Source of the DNA: Sagittula sp. P11
Lineage (GTDB): Bacteria > Pseudomonadota > Alphaproteobacteria > Rhodobacterales > Rhodobacteraceae
DNA: 64,000 bases
Direction of reading: 5' to 3'
Assembly: GCF_002814095.1 (NCBI RefSeq)
Contig: NZ_CP021913.1
Span: forward strand, 3,788,501 to 3,852,500
Made by a program: the position numbers and the translations under genes. Positions 26,227-37,298 of this stretch are shown piece after piece. The notes below the pieces were generated by a model, which made no database searches, had not been told where the DNA came from, and saw nothing but the letters and a program-made list of their open reading frames with translations. How positions within the stretch are numbered: the stretch's first letter is position 1; every line of letters starts with the position of its first letter.

Positions 26227-27894
26227 ATGCTGCAGATCGACGCCTGGAAGCGCTGGCTGATCTGGCTCACCGTCGTGGTGGGCCTGCTTCTGGCCATTCC
26301 GAACCTGTTCTACGGACGGGTCGAAAGCCACAACGACGCCGTCAAGGCCATCGAGGCGGGCGCCGACACGTCGGAGAACCGCGCGGCAGAGGCCCAGTGG
26401 CCGTCTTTCCTGCCGTCGGGGCTGGTGAACCTCGGGCTCGATCTGCGGGGCGGTGCGCACCTGTTGGCGCGGGTGCAGACCACGGACGTCTACAAGTCCC
26501 GGATGGAGTCGCTCTGGCCGGAAGTGCGGGACCTGTTGCGCGACGAGCGTGACACGGTGGGCACGATCCGCTGGAACTCCGAGGCCGTCGACCGCGGCGA
26601 ACTGCGGGTCAAGCTGTCGAATCCGGAAGGCATGCAGCGCGCCATCGAGGTGGTGCGCGGGCTTGCGCAGCCGGTCGTGACGCTGACCGGCGCGGGCGCG
26701 TCAGACATCGAGGTGCGCGGCGAGGGCGACGAACTGGTCGTCACGCTGTCGGAAGCCGAGAAGCAGGCAACCGACGACCGCACGCTGCAACAGTCGCTGG
26801 AGATCATCCGCCGCCGCATCGACGAGGTGGGCACGCGCGAACCGACGATCCAGCGGCAGGGGTTCGACCGCATCCTGATCCAGGTGCCGGGCATCGGCTC
26901 TGCGGCGGAACTGAAAGAGATCATCGGCACCACGGCGCAGCTGACCTTCCAGCCGGTCGTCGGCCGGACCACCAACCAGAACGACGCGCCCGGACCGGGC
27001 AACGAGCTGCTGCCCTCGCTGGACGAGCAGGGGCTGTATTACGTGCTGGAGCAGACCCCGGTCGTGACCGGGGAAGAGCTGACCAACGCGCAGCCGACCT
27101 TCGACCAGAACGGCCGCCCGGCGGTGAGCTTCAACTTCAACCCCGGCGGCGCGCGCAAGTTCGGCGACTACACCGCCGAGAACATCGGCTCGCCCTTCGC
27201 CATCGTGCTGGACGACGAGGTGATCTCTGCCCCCGTGATCCAGAGCCACATCGGCGGTGGCGCGGGCATCATCACCGGCAACTTCACGGTCGAGGAATCG
27301 ACCAACCTCGCCGTGCTGCTGCGCGCAGGCGCTCTGCCCGCGGGACTGGAGTTTCTCGAGGAACGGACCATCGGTCCGGAACTGGGGCAGGACAGCATCG
27401 AGGCCGGCAAGTTGGCGACGGGTGTGGCCTTTGTCGCGGTGCTGGGCTTCATGGTGGCGAGCTACGGTCTCTTCGGTGTCTTCGCCAACATCGCGCTGAT
27501 CCTGAACGTCGCGCTGATGTTCGGCCTGCTGAGCCTGATCGGGGCGACGCTGACCCTGCCGGGGATCGCGGGGATCGTGCTGACGGTCGGCATGGCTGTG
27601 GACGCCAACGTGCTGATCTTCGAGCGCATCCGCGAGGAGCTGAAGACGGCGCGCGGACCGGCGCGGGCGATCGAGCTGGGCTATGAAAAGGCGCTGAGCG
27701 CCATCGTCGACGCCAACATCACCACCTTCATCACTGCCGTGATCCTCTACGTGATGGGTTCCGGCCCGGTGCGGGGCTTCGCGGTCACGCTGGGTTTCGG
27801 CATCATCACTTCCGTCTTCACCGCGATCTTCGTGACGCGGGTGCTGATCGTGACGTGGTTCGAACGCCGCCGCCCCAAGACCATCGAAGTTTGA
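26227..27894 (+). CDS. secD: protein translocase subunit SecD
   Basis: SecD is a proton-driven inner-membrane subunit that helps pull exported proteins across the membrane. The 555-residue protein has TM1 at about residues 13-30, the family motif LGLDLRGGAHLL near residue 70, a periplasmic P1 domain, and TM2-6 near the C-terminus (GIAGIVLTVGMAVDANVLIF; YEKALSAIVDANITTFI). It starts 7 bases after the yajC stop. Confidence 0.98.
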   Translation: MLQIDAWKRWLIWLTVVVGLLLAIPNLFYGRVESHNDAVKAIEAGADTSENRAAEAQWPSFLPSGLVNLGLDLRGGAHLLARVQTTDVYKSRMESLWPEVRDLLRDERDTVGTIRWNSEAVDRGELRVKLSNPEGMQRAIEVVRGLAQPVVTLTGAGASDIEVRGEGDELVVTLSEAEKQATDDRTLQQSLEIIRRRIDEVGTREPTIQRQGFDRILIQVPGIGSAAELKEIIGTTAQLTFQPVVGRTTNQNDAPGPGNELLPSLDEQGLYYVLEQTPVVTGEELTNAQPTFDQNGRPAVSFNFNPGGARKFGDYTAENIGSPFAIVLDDEVISAPVIQSHIGGGAGIITGNFTVEESTNLAVLLRAGALPAGLEFLEERTIGPELGQDSIEAGKLATGVAFVAVLGFMVASYGLFGVFANIALILNVALMFGLLSLIGATLTLPGIAGIVLTVGMAVDANVLIFERIREELKTARGPARAIELGYEKALSAIVDANITTFITAVILYVMGSGPVRGFAVTLGFGIITSVFTAIFVTRVLIVTWFERRRPKTIEV

Positions 27895-27907
27895 GAGAGA
27901 GCCTGAC

Positions 27908-28876
27908 ATGCGACTGAGACTGGTCAAGGACGATCTGAACTGGGACTTCTTCTCGAGATCGAAGCTGTGGCTCGGCATCTCGGGGGTGATGGTGGTCATC
28001 GCGCTGGCAAGCTTCTTCATCCAGGGGCTGAACTACGGCATCGACTTCCGCGGCGGCACGACGATCCGGACCGAGAGCGCGGAGCCGGTCGACGTGGGCG
28101 CCTACCGCGACGCGCTGGCGCCGCTGGGGCTGGGCGACACGGTGATCTCGGAGGTGTTCGACCCGAACTTCCGCGACGACCAAAACGTCGCCATGGTGCG
28201 CATCGGTGCGCAGGACGGCGAGGAAGCGGTCAGCACCGAGGTCATCGATTCCGCCGAAGCAGCCCTGAAGGAGGTCGCTCCGGATATCCGCTTCACCTCT
28301 GTTGAATCGGTGGGTCCGAAGGTCTCGCAGGAGCTGATCCATACCGCCGTGTTGGCGGTGTGCCTCGCGATTGCGGCGGTGCTGGTCTACATCTGGCTCA
28401 GGTTCGAATGGCAGTTCGCGCTGGGGGCGGTGATCGCGCTGATCCACGACGTGGCGCTGACCATCGGGATCTTCAGCGAGTTGCAGATCCGCTTCGACCT
28501 GGCGATCATCGCGGCGCTGCTGACCATCGTCGGCTATTCGCTGAACGACACGGTGGTGGTCTTCGACCGGGTGCGCGAGAACCTGATCAAGTACAAGTCG
28601 AAGGACCTCAAGGAGGTCCTGAACATGTCCATCAACGAGACCATGAGCCGGACGGTCATGACCTCGCTGACCACGCTTCTGGCGCTGATCGCGCTTCTGG
28701 TGCTGGGCGGCGACGTGATCCGCGGCTTCGTCTTCGCCATGACGTGGGGCATTATCGTCGGCACCTATTCGTCGATCTTCGTCGCCTCCGCCATCCTGCT
28801 GCGGCTTGGGGTGAAGCGCGACTGGTCGAAACCCGCGGACACGCCGGGCACGCAGTTCGGTGACGTCGACGCCTGA
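27908..28876 (+). CDS. secF: protein translocase subunit SecF
   Basis: Partner of SecD in the SecDF complex; 322 residues. It shows TM1, the GIDFRGGTTIR motif near residue 42, a short periplasmic domain and five C-terminal helices with GYSLNDTVVVFDRVREN near residue 210 and NETMSRTVMTSLTTLLAL near residue 240. The gene starts 13 bases after secD in a typical secDF operon. Confidence 0.98.
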   Translation: MRLRLVKDDLNWDFFSRSKLWLGISGVMVVIALASFFIQGLNYGIDFRGGTTIRTESAEPVDVGAYRDALAPLGLGDTVISEVFDPNFRDDQNVAMVRIGAQDGEEAVSTEVIDSAEAALKEVAPDIRFTSVESVGPKVSQELIHTAVLAVCLAIAAVLVYIWLRFEWQFALGAVIALIHDVALTIGIFSELQIRFDLAIIAALLTIVGYSLNDTVVVFDRVRENLIKYKSKDLKEVLNMSINETMSRTVMTSLTTLLALIALLVLGGDVIRGFVFAMTWGIIVGTYSSIFVASAILLRLGVKRDWSKPADTPGTQFGDVDA

Positions 28877-28890
28877 ACGACGGAGGCCAC

Positions 28891-29244
28891 ATGCGCCTGA
28901 ACGAGATCATCTATACCGACGCCCGGCCCGTGGACGGCTACGGACCGGGCTTCTTCCGTGTCGGCGGCGAGGTGCATGAAGGTGCGCTGCTGCTGTGGGA
29001 CAAGGGCAAGGCCGGTTGGGGCGGTTTCGAGGACGAGGGCAGCCTGCTCAGTTTCGTCGACATGGTTGACGTGATCCTCGTGGGCACCGGGGCCGAGATC
29101 GCCTTTCTCCCGACGGAGTTGCGGGAGCGGCTGGAGTCCGAGGGGCTGGGGGTCGAGGTGATGAGTTCGCCCTCTGCCTGCCGGACCTACAACGTGCTGA
29201 TCAGCGAAGGGCGCCGCGTCGCGCTGGCGGTGCTGCCGGTCTGA
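28891..29244 (+). CDS. Mth938-like domain protein (DUF498)
   Basis: A 117-residue cytoplasmic protein of the Mth938/NDUFAF3-like fold. The core reads [20 protein letters not shown] with a GTG loop, and the C-terminus reads [20 protein letters not shown]. The eukaryotic relative NDUFAF3 is a complex I assembly factor; the bacterial role is unknown. It is 14 bases after secF and 38 bases before ccmA. I recall this order as usual in Rhodobacteraceae. Confidence 0.88.
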   Translation: MRLNEIIYTDARPVDGYGPGFFRVGGEVHEGALLLWDKGKAGWGGFEDEGSLLSFVDMVDVILVGTGAEIAFLPTELRERLESEGLGVEVMSSPSACRTYNVLISEGRRVALAVLPV

Positions 29245-29262
29245 GGCGGAGGACGCATTTCC

Positions 29263-29286
29263 ATGACAAGTCAGGGCCTTCGGTGA
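29263..29286 (+). other. possible 7-codon leader ORF coupled to ccmA
   Basis: ATG ACA AGT CAG GGC CTT CGG TGA (MTSQGLR) follows GGCGGAGG by 10 bases. Its TGA overlaps the ccmA GTG start (GTGA). The good ribosome-binding site serves this mini-ORF better than it serves the ccmA GTG, which suggests translational coupling. It could also be chance. Confidence 0.3.
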
Positions 29287-29897
29287 CGGTTTTGCAGGTA
29301 TCCGGTCTGGGGGTCGCGCGCGGGGGCGTGCCGGTGCTCGAAGGGCTGACCTTCGGGATCGGCGCCGGCAGGGCGCTGGTTCTGCGCGGTCCGAACGGGT
29401 CAGGCAAGACGACGCTGTTGCGCACCATCGCCGGGCTTCAGCCGCCGCTGGAAGGGCAGATCGAGGGCGCCGGAGAGCGCATCGCGTACGCTGCCCATTC
29501 CGACGGTCTGAAGTCCATGCTGACGGTCACGGAAAACCTGAGGTTCTGGGCGCAGGTCTTTGGCACCGCAGGCATTTCCCCCGCCATCGAGGCCTTCGAC
29601 CTGATCCCGTTGCGGGACCGGCTGGCGGGCAGCCTGAGTGCCGGTCAGAAGCGTCGGCTTGGGCTGGCGCGGCTGATGGTGACGGGCCGCCCGGTGTGGG
29701 TGCTGGACGAGCCGACGGTGTCGCTGGACACGGCCTCTGTCGCACTCTTCGCCGATGCGGTGCGCGCGCACCTTGCGGGCGGGGGATCGGCGCTGATGGC
29801 GACGCACATCGACCTCGGGCTGGAGGCGGACGTGCTGGACGTGACCCCTTTCAAGGCGAAGCCGCGCGTTGCCGTGGAAGACGAGGCCTTCCTGTGA
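29283..29897 (+). CDS. ccmA: heme exporter ATP-binding protein CcmA
   Basis: CcmA is the ATPase of the CcmABCD complex that releases holo-CcmE in cytochrome c maturation. The 204-residue ABC domain has Walker [10 protein letters not shown] near residue 36, signature [14 protein letters not shown] near residue 119 and Walker [13 protein letters not shown] near residue 140. The GTG start at 29283 gives the usual N-terminus ([15 protein letters not shown]). A short upstream mini-ORF ends within it. Confidence 0.96.
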   Translation: MTVLQVSGLGVARGGVPVLEGLTFGIGAGRALVLRGPNGSGKTTLLRTIAGLQPPLEGQIEGAGERIAYAAHSDGLKSMLTVTENLRFWAQVFGTAGISPAIEAFDLIPLRDRLAGSLSAGQKRRLGLARLMVTGRPVWVLDEPTVSLDTASVALFADAVRAHLAGGGSALMATHIDLGLEADVLDVTPFKAKPRVAVEDEAFL

Positions 29898-30550
29898 TCG
29901 CGCTGCTGGTCAGGGACCTGCGGCTGGCGGTGCGGGCGGGCGGGGGCTTTGGCCTCGGGCTCGCGTTCTTCCTGATCGTGACGGTGCTGGTGCCTTTCGG
30001 CGTGGGGCCGGAGACGGGTCTCCTGTCGACCATCGCGCCCGGCGTGCTGTGGATCGGCGCCCTTTTGGCCTGCCTCTTGTCGCTGGACCGCATCCTCGCC
30101 CTCGACTGGGAAGACGGGTCGCTCGACCTGCTGGCCACGGCGCCGCTGCCTATGGAGGGGATCGTCAGCGTGAAGGCGCTGGCGCACTGGATCACCACGG
30201 GTCTGCCGCTGGTGGTCGCGGCGCCGATGCTGGGCGTGCTGCTGAGCCTGCCGGCCGAGGGCTACCTGTGGGTCTTCGTCAGCCTCGCCCTGGGGACGCC
30301 CGCGCTGTCGGTGATCGGCACCTTCGGGGCGGCCCTGACCGTTGGGCTGAAGCGCGGCGGCCTCCTGATGTCGCTGCTGGTGCTGCCGCTTTACGTGCCG
30401 ACGCTGATCTTCGGCGCAGAGGTGGCGCGGCGCGGGGCAGAGGGGCTGCCGGTGGCGACGCCGCTGGCGATGCTGGCCGGGATCAGCTTTGGGGTGATCG
30501 CGCTTTTGCCGTTTGCCAGCGCCGCCGTCCTGCGGATCAACCTCAGGTGA
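29894..30550 (+). CDS. ccmB: heme exporter protein CcmB
   Basis: CcmB is an integral membrane subunit of CcmABCD; 218 residues with six hydrophobic helices. The family blocks [17 protein letters not shown] near residue 72 and [15 protein letters not shown] near residue 160 are present. The GTG start overlaps the ccmA stop (GTGA), and [18 protein letters not shown] is the typical beginning. Confidence 0.95.
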   Translation: MIALLVRDLRLAVRAGGGFGLGLAFFLIVTVLVPFGVGPETGLLSTIAPGVLWIGALLACLLSLDRILALDWEDGSLDLLATAPLPMEGIVSVKALAHWITTGLPLVVAAPMLGVLLSLPAEGYLWVFVSLALGTPALSVIGTFGAALTVGLKRGGLLMSLLVLPLYVPTLIFGAEVARRGAEGLPVATPLAMLAGISFGVIALLPFASAAVLRINLR

Positions 30551-30635
30551 GGTGGGCCGTCGGGCACCCGGGGACATATTGCCTCGGGCCGATATTTGGG
30601 GTTCATGGAAACCGGAGGCGAAGGTAGGGAGAGCC

Positions 30636-31385
30636 ATGGCGTCGATCTGGGAATATGCCAATCCGGTCAAGTTCATCCGGACCACGGACAGGGTGCTGCC
30701 CTGGCTCTCGGCCGCGGCTGTCGTGGCGCTGGTGGGCGGCCTCTTCTGGGGGTTCTTCCTGACGCCGGACGACTACCGGCAGGGGTCGACCGTCAAGATC
30801 ATCTACCTGCATGTGCCTGCGGCGCTGATGGCGATCAACGCCTGGCTGATGATGCTGGTCGCCTCGCTGATCTGGATCGTGCGGCGCCACCACGTGAGCG
30901 CGCTGGCGGCCCGGGCCGCGGCGCCGGTGGGGGCGGTGATGACGCTGATCGCACTGGCGACGGGCGCGATCTGGGGCCAGCCCATGTGGGGCACGTGGTG
31001 GGCATGGGACCCGCGGCTGACATCCTTCCTGATCCTGTTTCTCTTCTACCTCGGCTACATGGCGCTTTGGGAGGCGATCGAGAACGACGACACGGCGGCG
31101 GACCTGACGTCGATCCTGTGTCTCGTGGGTTCGGTCTTTGCGATCCTCAGCCGCTACGCCGTCAACTTCTGGAACCAGGGTCTGCACCAGGGTGCCTCGG
31201 TCATGCGCGCGGGCGCGCTGGCCGGCGACACGGAAGAGCGGGTGTCCAACGTCTACGCGGTGCCGCTGTTCGTCTGCATGGCGGGCTTCGTGCTGCTGTT
31301 CATCGCACTGGTCTTCCTGCGCACCCAGACGGAGATCCGGGCGCGACGGACAAGGGCGCTTCTGGCGCGGGAGCGGGTGGCATGA
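30636..31385 (+). CDS. ccmC: heme exporter protein CcmC
   Basis: CcmC transfers heme to CcmE on the periplasmic side of the inner membrane. The 249-residue, six-helix protein carries the Trp-rich heme-handling motif WGTWWAWDPRLT near residue 117, with His residues in YLHVPAALM near residue 53 and in NQGLHQGAS near residue 175. The ATG at 30636 follows a purine-rich AGGGAGAG. There is an 85-base gap after ccmB. Confidence 0.96.
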   Translation: MASIWEYANPVKFIRTTDRVLPWLSAAAVVALVGGLFWGFFLTPDDYRQGSTVKIIYLHVPAALMAINAWLMMLVASLIWIVRRHHVSALAARAAAPVGAVMTLIALATGAIWGQPMWGTWWAWDPRLTSFLILFLFYLGYMALWEAIENDDTAADLTSILCLVGSVFAILSRYAVNFWNQGLHQGASVMRAGALAGDTEERVSNVYAVPLFVCMAGFVLLFIALVFLRTQTEIRARRTRALLARERVA

Positions 31386-31534
31386 TCCCGGAACTCGGCA
31401 AGTATGCGGGGCCCGTGCTGGCCTCTTACGCGGTGTCGCTGGCGCTGCTGGGGCTGCTGATCGTGGCTTCGGTCCTGCGCTCGCGGCGCGTGAAACGCGA
31501 ACTGGAACAGGTGGAGGGCCGCAAGGATGGCTAA
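31382..31534 (+). CDS. ccmD: heme exporter protein CcmD
   Basis: A 50-residue single-helix protein (MIPELGKYAGPVLASYAVSL then a hydrophobic run and a basic tail RSRRVKRELEQVE). Short length, the aromatic/GKYA start and the basic C-terminus match CcmD, which helps release heme-bound CcmE. The ATG overlaps the ccmC stop (ATGA), and its end overlaps ccmG by 8 bases. Confidence 0.9.
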   Translation: MIPELGKYAGPVLASYAVSLALLGLLIVASVLRSRRVKRELEQVEGRKDG

Positions 31535-32069
31535 GGTGTCGCCGCTGATGATCCTGCCGCCGGTGATCTTCGCCGCCTTCGGGGTGATGGCCTACCTCGG
31601 GCTGAAGAACAGCGACGAGACGCACCGGCTTGAATCGGTTTTCGAGGGCAAGCCCGCCCCGGCGGTGACGGATGTCGCGCTGGAAGGCTACCCCGGCATC
31701 ACGCCTGAGATGCTGGCCCGGGGCGAGGTCGTTCTGGTCAACTTCTGGGCCTCTTGGTGCCCGCCGTGCCGGGCGGAGCATCCGCAACTTCTGGCGTTGC
31801 AGGCCGACGGGGTGCCGATCCTCGGCGTGAACTTCAAGGACCAGGCGAAGAACGCCAGGTCCTACCTCGAGGACGAGGGCAGCCCCTTCGAGGCAGTGGC
31901 CTTCGACCCGAACGGCCGCACGGCGATCGACTGGGGCGTGACCGCGCCGCCGGAGACCTTCATCGTGGACGGAGACGGCACAGTTCTGTTCAAGTTCGTG
32001 GGGCCGCTGGTTGGCTCGGACTACGAGCAGCGGTTCGTGCCGGAACTGGAGAAGGCGCTGGCCGACTGA
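31527..32069 (+). CDS. ccmG: thiol:disulfide interchange protein CcmG/DsbE
   Basis: A membrane-anchored periplasmic thioredoxin-like protein that keeps apocytochrome c Cys pairs reduced for heme attachment. The anchor helix is residues 7-24. The active site WASWCPPCRAEHP lies near residue 77, and the cis-Pro block GVTAPPETFIVD near residue 137. Length 180 is typical. It is the last gene of the ccm run and is followed by a hairpin element at 32107-32140. Confidence 0.95.
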   Translation: MAKVSPLMILPPVIFAAFGVMAYLGLKNSDETHRLESVFEGKPAPAVTDVALEGYPGITPEMLARGEVVLVNFWASWCPPCRAEHPQLLALQADGVPILGVNFKDQAKNARSYLEDEGSPFEAVAFDPNGRTAIDWGVTAPPETFIVDGDGTVLFKFVGPLVGSDYEQRFVPELEKALAD

Positions 32070-32106
32070 CCCTTGCCCGGCGCGGGTGCGCGTGGGCAGG
32101 GCGGAT

Positions 32107-32140
32107 GCCTCCGGCGGAGGTATTTTTCACCAAGATGAAG
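32107..32140 (+). repeat. 3' hairpin element with GGTATTTTTCACCAAGATGAAG, copy B
   Basis: CCTCC-GGC-GGAGG hairpin (32108-32120), then TATTTTT and CACCAAGATGAAG. It lies 37 bases after the ccmG stop in the same orientation. The hairpin plus T-run is a credible terminator. The trailing CAAGATGAAG is shared with copies A (6944-7013) and C (61589-61664). Confidence 0.65.
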
Positions 32141-32153
32141 GGGGGGGGCGTCG

Positions 32154-32282
32154 TCAGAGATCGCAGACGGTGGTTTCCTGGCGGGTGTCGCAGGGGGCCT
32201 TGCTGTCCTGCGTGCCTGCGTATGCACCGATCACGGCGAGCAGCAGCAATGCGCCTGCCTGCAGAAGGGTAATCACTTTCAT
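32154..32282 (-). CDS. small secreted two-cysteine protein (42 aa)
   Basis: A hydrophobic signal-like N-terminus (MKVITLLQAGALLLLAVIGA) is followed by a short polar tail with two Cys (APCDTRQETTVCDL). This suggests a periplasmic peptide with a possible disulfide. A purine-rich AGAGAGG lies upstream of the ATG at 32282. No family recognised. It stands alone, antiparallel to ccmG. Confidence 0.45.
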   Translation of the reverse strand: MKVITLLQAGALLLLAVIGAYAGTQDSKAPCDTRQETTVCDL

Positions 32283-32722
32283 CTCTGGGCGCCTCTCTGT
32301 TCGGTCTCTTTCGTGGGCCGTGGCTGTGAAATGGTCCCGTCGCCGGGGAATTAAAGGGGTCGTGCCTGCGGGCATAGGGGATGCCGTGCGGGGCGAGGAA
32401 AATCTGCGCGGTGGCCTGCCGGTTGCCGCGAAATTCGGCAAGCTCCTGCCGAGGCGGGAGCGGCGGGCCCGTTTGTGATAATTGATACTGATGGCAAGCG
32501 GCAGGTCAGGAAAGCCTGACCCATGGGCTTGTCCCGTGCGGGTGGGGTGGCTATCTAGGACGCCAAGGCCCGATCCCGGGCCGATGGAGTTTGCATGTTG
32601 GAGAATGTGGCGGGCCGCTGAGGGCCGGGCTCACAGGATGAACACCGGTCCCGACGAGACCTGACCTTCCGCGCGCCGGCCGGAGGGTTGGCGGCTGACG
32701 TCTGATCCGGACATGACTTCCA
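32283..32722. other. intergenic region before yjhX, no gene seen
   Basis: 440 bases without a credible coding frame. It holds a small hairpin (GTCAGG at 32505-32510 with CCTGAC at 32515-32520) and an AT-richer patch at 32474-32492 that could carry a promoter. No tRNA-like cloverleaf or known riboswitch pattern is apparent to me. Confidence 0.4.
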
Positions 32723-32980
32723 ATGAACATCTCGAAATACGAACAGCGCGTCTTGCACGTGCTGGCTCAGGGCGGCGCGATTTCCTTCGAACGCGGCGCC
32801 AATGGCAAATTGCTGGACGTGACCTGCGTGACACGCGACGGCCACGTGCTGAACGACTGCACGCTGGCGGTGGTGGAGCGCCTGAAGAAGCGGCGGCTGA
32901 TCCGGTCGCGGGGCGGGGCGGCTTACCGCGTCACCCGGGCGGGGCTGGCCGCCGTGCGGGCGCAGCTCGACCAGCGCTGA
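32723..32980 (+). CDS. yjhX: YjhX family toxin (UPF0386)
   Basis: An 85-residue protein clearly of the YjhX family: [20 protein letters not shown] at the start, then [36 protein letters not shown] at the end. In E. coli, YjhX forms a toxin-antitoxin pair with the acetyltransferase YjhQ and is reported to inhibit topoisomerase I. No yjhQ-like gene lies next to it here; the flanks are 440 bases of apparent non-coding DNA and the acnA terminator. It may act alone as a winged-helix-like regulator. Confidence 0.88.
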   Translation: MNISKYEQRVLHVLAQGGAISFERGANGKLLDVTCVTRDGHVLNDCTLAVVERLKKRRLIRSRGGAAYRVTRAGLAAVRAQLDQR

Positions 32981-33032
32981 GCGGGGCGACACGGGGTAGG
33001 GCGGGGCTGTGCGCCGCCCTGCCTTGAACGAA

Positions 33033-33060
33033 GAAAGCGCCCCTTTTCGGGGGCGCTTTC
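33033..33060. terminator. bidirectional terminator between yjhX and acnA
   Basis: An 11-bp perfect stem (GAAAGCGCCCC at 33033-33043 with GGGGCGCTTTC at 33050-33060) and a TTTTCG loop lie between convergent yjhX and acnA. The A/T-rich outer ends of the stem suit termination in both directions. Confidence 0.8.
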
Positions 33061-33096
33061 GGATCATTCGGCAGTGGCTTCAGGCCGCGGCCCGGC

Positions 33097-35886
<2,790 letters not shown>

Positions 35887-36338
35887 GGGAACCTCCGATG
35901 GGTGACGGAATGTGATAGCCGTGTCATGCCGCAACGCCGCAAACAACTCAAGGGGTCTGTGGCGTTTTGTATGCCATTGTACACAGAAAATTGTCGCAGC
36001 CGCGCGTCCTGTCCAGATTGCCGGTTTCCCTGTGTGTGTCACGGGTCAAGCGCCGCTGCCGGGCGGGGCAGGGGCCCGATTGGTGAAGAATGCGGCGGCC
36101 ACTGTTGCGGCCCCAAGCGCCACTCGAAGAATGGTGTGAGACGCTGCCTTGTTCTGGACGGAAATACCTCGCGGGCGTGTTCGAAGAGGACGGGGCAGCG
36201 CGCCTATGCCGCCCTCTGGCCGCGCGCCGCGATCCTCGACCCGACCGGTTCCGGCACGCATCCCCCAAACGTATCGCGCCACGGCTCCCGGGAACCGTGG
36301 CGCAATGACTCTTCCGACTGAAAGAGGGGCTACCCTTA
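35887..36338. other. intergenic region between acnA and the catabolic cluster
   Basis: A 452-base gap. The side next to acnA must contain its promoter, with an AT-rich stretch at 35966-35998. Near the other end a 9-bp perfect hairpin (36276-36284 with 36295-36303) lies just beyond the cupin stop and may terminate that operon. A hydrophobic minus-strand reading frame at about 36046-36160 has no start codon and is not called a gene. Confidence 0.45.
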
Positions 36339-37295
36339 TCAGGCCGCGCGGGTCGGACCGGCGGGGTCTCCGGTTCCGGTGATGCGGTAGAGCGCGGCGT
36401 CGCCAGTCATGGAGGGCGCGACACGGTAGGAAAGGTTCTCGGGGACGCTCATCGTGTCGCCGGGGGCGAGGATGGCGTGTCCATCCGTCCAGTCCACCCG
36501 CCAGTGGCCCGTCACCGGCATCAGCACGGTCGGGTGCGGCGCGGCGGGCTGTTCGCCACCGGCGGAGGCGCGGGTGATGAAGTCGACCTCGAAGCCGGGC
36601 CGGTCCTTCAGCAGGCCCGTGGCGCCGATGACCTTGCAGGGCGTGCGGTCGGCCAGGGCCACCATGTCCCAGTAGCGTGCGACGTGGTTGGGCAGGACCT
36701 CGGCCGTGGTGGGTTCCGGCCGCTTCGCCAGTTCCTCGTCCGACATCAGCGGCATGGGATTCACACCCTCGGGCAGGCGCTGCTGGCGCTTGGTGTCGTA
36801 GAGCTTGCCGTCGTCGCCCAGCACGAGCCCGTGCGCGCGGGCATCCTCGATCACCTGCGGCGCCCACATGACGCCGCCGCCCGCGTCGTCGCCGCCGAGG
36901 ATCGCCATGATCATCCCGTAGTCGGTGCCGATGTTCTCGAACCCGCGGAAGATGCCGGTGGGGATGTTGAAGATGTCGCCCGCCTCGAGCACCACCTCTC
37001 CGGCGGTGCCCCAGCGGCCCCAGAAGAACCGCCACCGGCCCGAGAGGACGAAGAACGCCTCGGCGGTGTGGTGGTCGTGGAGCGAGTTGCGGCACCGGGG
37101 CGGCTGGCCTGCGGCACCGATGTTGAAGCCGTGCGGGATCGAGATGTGGACGTGCTGATCGGGCGATTCCGACACGCCGCCGCCGATGATGGTGAAGTTT
37201 TCCTTCTGGTCCGAGCCCGGCGTGTGGGCGTCGATGAAGGCGGTCTTGCAGGGCTGAAGCTCGCCGTAGCGGACGATGCGGTCAGAGAGATCCAT
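36339..37295 (-). CDS. cupin-domain protein (bicupin) of the LacI-controlled cluster
   Basis: A 318-residue protein with a metal-binding cupin domain: the motif LHDHHTAEAFFVLSGRWRFF at about residues 72-91, then AGDIFNIPTGIFRGFENIG. A second, more degenerate cupin-like half near the C-terminus reads VTGHWRVDWTDGHAILAPGD. The function could be a dioxygenase, isomerase or ligand-binding role. It starts 3 bases after the HisD-like gene stop, so it belongs to that operon and to the inferred LacI regulon. Confidence 0.7.
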   Translation of the reverse strand: MDLSDRIVRYGELQPCKTAFIDAHTPGSDQKENFTIIGGGVSESPDQHVHISIPHGFNIGAAGQPPRCRNSLHDHHTAEAFFVLSGRWRFFWGRWGTAGEVVLEAGDIFNIPTGIFRGFENIGTDYGMIMAILGGDDAGGGVMWAPQVIEDARAHGLVLGDDGKLYDTKRQQRLPEGVNPMPLMSDEELAKRPEPTTAEVLPNHVARYWDMVALADRTPCKVIGATGLLKDRPGFEVDFITRASAGGEQPAAPHPTVLMPVTGHWRVDWTDGHAILAPGDTMSVPENLSYRVAPSMTGDAALYRITGTGDPAGPTRAA

Positions 37296-37298
37296 GGA

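Noticed and set aside
36046-36160. Hydrophobic minus-strand peptide (ILRVALGAATVAAAFF) after the cupin gene
   Set aside because: The frame has no ATG, GTG or TTG with a ribosome-binding site before the hydrophobic part, so I do not call it a gene.
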